Shown: positions 59,240 to 64,000 of the stretch, in pieces | How the letters are laid out: each line of letters begins with the position of its first letter | How positions within the stretch are numbered: position 1 is the first letter of the stretch | The notes under the pieces: model-generated | The model's input: the letters and a program-made list of their open reading frames with translations, nothing else | The model's database searches: none | What the model was told of the DNA's origin: nothing | Made by a program: the position numbers and the translations under genes | Assembly (NCBI RefSeq): GCF_029852145.1 | Contig: NC_079970.1 | Span: 20,154,331-20,218,330, forward strand | Direction of reading: 5' to 3' | DNA from: Microplitis mediator | Taxonomy: Eukaryota; Arthropoda; Insecta; Hymenoptera; Braconidae | Length of the DNA: 64,000 bases

Positions 59240-59401
59240 TACCGCCGAACATTGTGGACTCTATGTCATCGGAGAGTACAGTTGCGGTGAAGGAGCATCA
59301 AAATATTACATTGACATGTAAAGCCGAAGGTTATCCTGAGCCAACAATGATGTGGCGACGCGAGGACGGACAATCGATTCCAATCGATCGGAGATCAAAA
59401 G
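59240..59401 (+). CDS. DIP/lachesin-like receptor, exon starting Ig2
   Basis: The exon is bounded by TATTAACCAG|TACCGCCG and TCAAAAG|GTAACA, entering and leaving in phase 1. The split codon gives V before PPNIVDSMSSESTVAVKEHQ. Then follow the Ig2 cysteine in NITLTCKAEGYPEP and the Trp in MMWRREDGQSIPIDRRSK. V-P-P-N-I and (I/M)WRREDG are conserved in insect DIPs. The second Ig2 cysteine, the third Ig domain and the GPI or C-terminal region are not in the remaining 4.6 kb and should lie beyond the window. There are no stops within the exon. A frame continuing past the donor to 59475 is intronic read-through. Confidence 0.93.
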
Positions 59402-60314
59402 GTAACAATAATTATGTAGCAATAAGCAAAAATATAAATAGGTTACAATCTATCACTCAATCTGTTGTCTGGTAGTAAATAAATTTTTAATTATGTTAAT
59501 TTTAGTGATTGAATAATTAATATTTGTTATGACATTAATTATTAGCGGGCTTAAAAAAGGTGATTAGTGTTGATTACACAGCTAGAATTATATATATATT
59601 TGTGTGTGTGTGTGCGTGTGTGTGTGAATTGTGTGAGGTAAATACAGCAGTGGTATAATTAGCATTCTAGAGTGTACATATTACTGTGAGGTAGCGAAGC
59701 GGAAAGGAGGGATTACGCTAGGATTTGCAAAGCTATCATATCCATTATGAAAACCCAACTCACTTGGGTTGTCCACTGTCCGACGTACTACACCCAAAAG
59801 AGCTAATAGTAAGCACATTTATGAATCAACCAGACAGACGCAGACTCTGACACCAGAAACTATTTTACTCTCATAACTCTTATATTCTCACGTACGTTTT
59901 CCTTCCGTTATAAAAGCTTTTAAATATTGTACAAATTAATCAACTCAAGTTCTCACAGTCCATGATATTATCATTATATGTACATATATACATATGCACG
60001 CTTAGTAAGAATTTTTGCCAATGAGATAGATGTATGCGCTCACACGGTCTCGAGAGTCAACGATTAAATATGCACGAGACATATAACGTTACTTTGGGGT
60101 ACTAACTTTAATGACTATCTTTATTTCATTTTTAGAATGGCTCTAAAAATTAACTATTTATTAAAACTTTTCAAATTTTTTTTTTTTCTTCTATTTAATA
60201 TATTAATACTGCATAGAAAGAAAGAAACTTTGAAAATTAGTGTTTGAAATTATAACCCAAAACCTGGTTGTCAATATAAGGAATTTCAATGTTCCAAAAA
60301 ATAAATTTAATAAT
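59402..60314. other. DIP intron 3 (start), no exon found
   Basis: A (TG)n run lies at about 59599-59626. A unique, less AT-rich piece at 59640-59900 includes CCCAACTCACTTGGGTTGTC. No sequence for the next Ig2 exon was found. Confidence 0.5.
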
Positions 60315-60800
60315 AAGGTAAGAGACCCATTACCCGATCGCTCAGGTTTTTGGACATCAATATTTTTTCAATTTTACTAAATATAGATATACAAATACAT
60401 TGAGTCTCTGGTGGATCCGAATTACGGTAATATACCGCATTTTTCCGTAATTTACCGTAAACCCGATATTTCTACGGTAAATTTGCCGTAATTTACAGTA
60501 ATTTACAGTACTATCCGGTAGTGTTCAGTGTTTGCTGTTAATTGCGGTAAAAATACGGCAATTTGCAGTATTTTGACCATATGCACCGTATGTTTGTCTA
60601 TTTCTACAGCTTTTACACTGTAATACTTCACCTTGCGGTAAAAGACAACAAGGTTTGCGCAATTTTACGGTAAATTACCGCTCTCTTACTGCAAATTTAC
60701 GGTTAAAATACTGTAATTTTTCCAAATATACTAAATTACAGTAATTTACCGTAATTCGGATCCACCAGGGCGTTATCAGGTACTAGGTTTTTTACTTTAC
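60315..60800. mobile_element. TAAGGTAAGAG-ended element, split by a palindrome
   Basis: TAAGGTAAGAGACCCATTAC on the left and TCAGGTACTAGGTTTTTTAC on the right correspond to the ends of the element at 60995-61305 (ATAGATATACAAATACAT is shared). It is interrupted by the CTGGTGGATCC palindrome at 60408-60768. Confidence 0.65.
60408..60768. mobile_element. Palindrome of ACGGTAAT-type repeats
   Basis: CTGGTGGATCCGAATTACGG at the left and CCGTAATTCGGATCCACCAG at the right are perfect 20-base inverted ends. The interior is filled with variants of TTACGGTAAATTACAGTA in both orientations. It is inserted in the element listed above and is non-coding. Confidence 0.85.
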
Positions 60801-60994
60801 ATATAATAAATTTTTTAAGTTTAAGTTACGATTTTTAAAGTGCAAATATTAAATTTTCCTGCATAGACAATAAATAGTAATATTTTCCCTATAATTATTT
60901 ACGTTTTAATTATAAATTAAAGAATTACTATTTATAATGATAGTATTTACTGATCACTTTATCATTATATTACTTTTCGTTTTTTAATTCACAT

Positions 60995-61305
60995 AAGGTA
61001 CATGAAGAGAAATGTCAAGCAAATATTCCTATGCAGCATAGTAATGGTTACATTACTCTATAGTTTGTATAGGCAGTCACATAAGAGCAGCATGACACAA
61101 ACTGTAGAGTAATGTAACCATCACTATGCTGCATAGGAATATTTATCTGACATTTCTCTCCGTGTAAGAGACCTAGTATCCGATTACGGTATTAGTACCC
61201 GATCACTCATGTATTTGTATATCTATATTTAGTAAAATTTAGTAAATATAGATATACAAATATATGGAGTGATCGGGTACTAAGTTCTTACCTTAGTTCA
61301 ATTTT
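60995..61305. mobile_element. TAAGGTAAGAAC palindrome with insertion at its end
   Basis: The core GTACCCGATCACTCATGTAT...ATATGGAGTGATCGGGTAC is a hairpin. The left end TAAGGTA is separated from AGAGACCTAG by the short palindrome at 61001-61166, so that one inserted later. The right end is TAAGTTCTTACCTTA. Confidence 0.7.
61001..61166. mobile_element. Compact hairpin, AGAGAAATGTC arms
   Basis: ATTCCTATGCAGCATAGTAA at the left and CACTATGCTGCATAGGAAT at the right, with AAATGTC / GACATTTCTCTCCGTGTA outside, give arms of about 60 bases. It is a short relative of the element at 50579-51571. It could produce a long double-stranded RNA if transcribed within the DIP intron. Confidence 0.75.
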
Positions 61306-62239
61306 TTCCGTGCGAGTTAAACGATGGTTTTATTTCCGTCAATAATTTTAGTTTCCAATAAAAATAAATCAATTGAAAAGAAATTTTAATTAACTTAACT
61401 TCTGAGTTAGATCAGTAAGCAAATTAAGTAAATAAGAATGTAATTTTAAAATAAATAGGTTAAAACATTTAAATCTTGAAATTATAAGTAAAAAGTTTAT
61501 TTCTTGATGATTTTAAATATGTAATTAGTCCTAAGAGCCGAGTCTCGCAAACGTTTGTGGAGAATAAAATAAAAAATAAAAAAAGTAAACAAAGAAAATG
61601 AAAAAAAATAAAAACCCCCTCGTGCTTGGGCGTACGTGGCACGACTACTTGAGGATCGAGCCACTCCATTTGGAATGAAAGCGTACATTATACGCTCTTG
61701 TGACATTTCTCACATGGCACATGGAGAAGCCAGTGAGCTAGAGTGGGTAGTTGGGTGTAGGTGGGTGTAGGTGGTTTACGTACTATGCTCCTGGTGGTGG
61801 GACTAGGGGTAGCTAGATATGTATGTATAGAAAGTAACGAGAACGCAGTACATAGAAACGCAGTGTAGCTGGCTAACGACGGATTAAAACTTAAACTACT
61901 CACGGCGTACGACTAGACATAATCTACGGTATTATATATCCTTATGAATTATACCGGTGGTTACACGTGCTACCAACGGAAACGTTTAGGCCTCGTCATC
62001 CTGAACCGTGTGCCGCTGAACCGGATGAACAGGACATCACTTCCAAGTGGCAGGCAACATGTCATTTCCCTTATTCCGGGTGCATATGACGGTATTGAAC
62101 TTGTATCATAACTGACATATATAACGTCTCAAATTATATTCATTGTCAATAATTATTATCATTATTATTATTATTACTCAATTGTAAGCTATGCCCAGTT
62201 GGTAAGCTTCGATTGATAAAAATAATATTATTAAGGGAC
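61306..62239. other. DIP intron 3, unique GC-richer piece
   Basis: 61540-62110 is non-repetitive and much less AT-rich than its surroundings (GTGGGTGTAGGTGGGTGTAG at 61749-61773; ACCGTGTGCCGCTGAACCGG). Frames on the - strand have no domain or splice support. It may be a regulatory region. Confidence 0.4.
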
Positions 62240-62700
62240 GAACGGGCCAAATGGAATGTTAAATTTCAAAAATAGTATATTACACTACAAGGGAAGAAAG
62301 TTGAAATTCCTGCCCTGTGTGATAAGATGCCCGAGGCGAAGCCGAGGGCATCATGACACACAGGGCAGGGCTTTCAACTATCTTCCCGTGTGGTGTATAC
62401 GATTTTTCTTTATACCTGGTCGAAAGTACGTTTATTAATTACATTTTTGAATACTATGAACAATACAACCACGTTCTGCCTTCAGCTGACAGGTCGGCCA
62501 TGTTTTTTTTATTTGCTCCCTATTGACGCGCCTCTTTCGGACATACATAAAACTTTAATTTTTTTCCGTCTCTCTTTTTTTTTTTTGTTGCGTTTTTGCT
62601 GCCTGCCCCGCGACATTTGAAAGCACGAGCGAAGCGAGTGCGTCTGGTCGGCGGGGGCAGGCATCAAAAACAAAACAAAAAAAAAGACATAATTATACTT
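62240..62700. mobile_element. Palindromic GGCGAAGCCGAGG element
   Basis: AGTATATTACACTACAAGGG...CTGCCCTGTGTGATAAGATG is mirrored by CATCATGACACACAGGGCAG...CTTCCCGTGTGGTGTATAC, around the centre CCCGAGGCGAAGCCGAGGG. The 7235-7400 core has the same plan. A second GC-rich piece at 62600-62670 contains GCACGAGCGAAGCGAGTGCG. No transposase frame is visible. Confidence 0.55.
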
Positions 62701-63298
62701 ATAAAAAATAAAAAATAACTATTTTTTTTCGAAAGAAATAAATTTATGCCTATAAACAAGATTTTTTTCCTGCCAATAAATAATATATAAATAAATACAT
62801 AAACTTTCAATAATTAACTTCGCCTCTGCATCAAAATCTTTTATCACCTCATCCTCGTCCATAGATTCATCCGATGAAACTTTTTCATTTATCTTATCAT
62901 TGTAATTACACTGTTTAATTAAAATATTACGTACAACGAGACACAAAAATACTGACGCATATATAAAGCAACGATCTACGACGTTATCGTGAAAAATTTT
63001 ATTTATAAAGTGGTAGACGATCACTAGATGGCAGCAACCGGCTGTTTCTGTAGGCCCGAAAAAATTTTTTGCTCCCGGCGACAAAAGTGACGCGCATGTA
63101 ACTCCACCAGGAGAGGGAAATAAGACTTTAGGCCTTAAAATTAGGGAGGGAAGTGCGTACTTTCGACTAAGGGATAAAGAAAAATTAATTTTCCTATCGT
63201 GATTATAATAAAAAAAAAAAGTATTTTCTCATATTTCGGCAAAATGGGATATTCATACAAACATAAAAAAACTTTATCGAAATTTGTAGAGATCTACT
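62701..63298. other. Stretch with an unsupported open frame
   Basis: The - strand is open from about 63084 to 62719, with an acidic segment (SSDESMDEDEVIKDFDAEAK), but it starts only from TTG and shows no recognised domain. It may be transposon-derived. No other feature is seen. Confidence 0.3.
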
Positions 63299-63551
63299 TA
63301 CACGAAAAAAACAATATAGTAGTGGCTACTCTCTAGAATAGTACTGTGTACTTTCTGTAAAAAAAAAATTTTAACAGTACTGTATGCTATGTAGACTATA
63401 TCCACTACTGTTCGGAATAGTACTCAGTACTATCCAGAGAGTAATGAATACAGTCTAGATAGCATGCAGTACTGTCTGAAATTTTTTTTTTACAGAAAGT
63501 ACTCAATACTATCTCAGAGAGTTGCCACTACTATATTGTTGTTTCTGTGTA
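63299..63551. mobile_element. Palindromic MITE, TACACGAAAAAAACAATATAG ends
   Basis: ACAATATAGTAGTGGCTACT at the left and GTTGCCACTACTATATTGTT at the right, with GACAGTACT/AGTACTGT phrases inside, form arms of about 120 bases flanked by TA. It is non-coding. Confidence 0.8.
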
Positions 63552-63658
63552 GATCAATATAAGTATTTTGATATCAAAAATCCGTTTGAAATTTTTTTTA
63601 TTGGATTGAAAATTACTAATAATTTTTATTCGTAAATTTGATTTATGTAGACTATGTA

Positions 63659-63797
63659 GTACACAGAAAAAAAAAAAATTCTTGGCGCAAAAAATTTTTA
63701 TTTGTTCCGAGAAAATTTTTCCAGTCATCAGAAAATTTTTGTCTTCAATTACTAGTGCAAAATATTTCTTGCGTCAAGAAATCCCTTTTTTCTGTGA
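63659..63797. mobile_element. Short MITE, TACACAGAAAAAAAA ends
   Basis: TACACAGAAAAAAAAAAAAT...TTGGCGCAAAAAATT at the left and GCGTCAAGAAATCCCTTTTT...TCTGTG at the right are inverted ends. It belongs to the 7205-7664 / 38077-38298 group and directly abuts the next element. Confidence 0.7.
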
Positions 63798-63798
63798 A

Positions 63799-63982
63799 TA
63801 CACGGAAAGATTGGAACCCGACTGAACTGTTCTGTACCCGACTCAGTACGTGTGCTGGAAGAAAAAGCTCGATTTTGGTGCAGCACCACACTGATTACTG
63901 TGCGGAACCTGACTGAGTCGTGTGCGCACATCCAAGTCGGGTGCAGAACAGTAACCAGTCGGGTTCCAATCTTTCCGTGTAA
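63799..63982. mobile_element. Palindromic MITE, CACGGAAAGATT family (copy 2)
   Basis: TA|CACGGAAAGATTGGAACCC and GGGTTCCAATCTTTCCGTG|TA are near-perfect inverted ends with a TA on each side. The interior CAGTACGTGTGCTGGAAGAA and GCAGCACCACACTGATTACT match 51622-51827. It is non-coding. Confidence 0.88.
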
Positions 63983-64000
63983 TACGGGATTTAAGTCTTT

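Noticed and set aside
62719..63084. 121-residue - strand ORF with an acidic segment
   Set aside because: It begins at TTG, not ATG. No splice acceptor of quality, no domain recognised. It stays only as a note in the regional entry.

Overview
This is an AT-rich window of animal (insect-type) nuclear DNA with short exons, long introns, TATA promoters, GT-AG splice sites and AATAAA signals. There is no bacterial operon structure. The one family I recognise with confidence is an insect neuronal immunoglobulin-domain receptor. The TA-rich background, dense small inverted-repeat transposons and a small secreted cysteine-knot peptide gene would suit a parasitoid wasp or another hymenopteran. That host assignment is inference only.

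Genes. (1) On the + strand, three exons at 47469-47575, 56474-56681 and 59240-59401 encode the first and part of the second Ig domain of a Dpr-interacting protein (DIP, often annotated lachesin-like). The splice phases fit exactly. The signal-peptide exon and the rest of the protein were not found and probably lie outside the window or in unrecognised exons. (2) On the - strand, 14095-13491 encodes a complete 59-residue secreted inhibitor-cystine-knot (knottin) peptide in two coding exons. It has a 5' UTR exon, a TATA box and a polyadenylation signal. (3) On the + strand, about 19123-19638 holds a second small secreted-peptide locus with the same architecture (TATA, 5' UTR exon, intron, signal peptide starting MS..K-I-I-L) but without the cysteine exon. 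A decayed copy of its promoter lies at 22075-22170. (4) A frameshifted coding remnant of unknown family lies at 45062-45720 on the - strand. (5) A possible terminal coding exon lies at 2620-2867 (+). (6) An unassigned GC-richer island at 32.2-33.8 kb carries ORFs on both strands.

The rest is mostly transposon-derived. There are many TA-flanked palindromic elements with ends like TACACNGA, an element family ending AACTTCCCGCT/AGCGGGAAGTT, a piggyBac-like element flanked by TTAA (20697-21420), a foldback element with tandem-repeat arms and an exact 9-bp target duplication (57257-58020), a solo LTR (42502-43587) and a LINE reverse-transcriptase tail (37640-38070). Elements are often nested two or three deep, so relative insertion order can be read directly at several places. 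Intron 2 of the DIP gene carries the foldback nest, and intron 1 carries most of the other nests.

None of the secreted-peptide loci is obviously linked to the DIP gene. They may sit in its 5' intron or simply be upstream neighbours.
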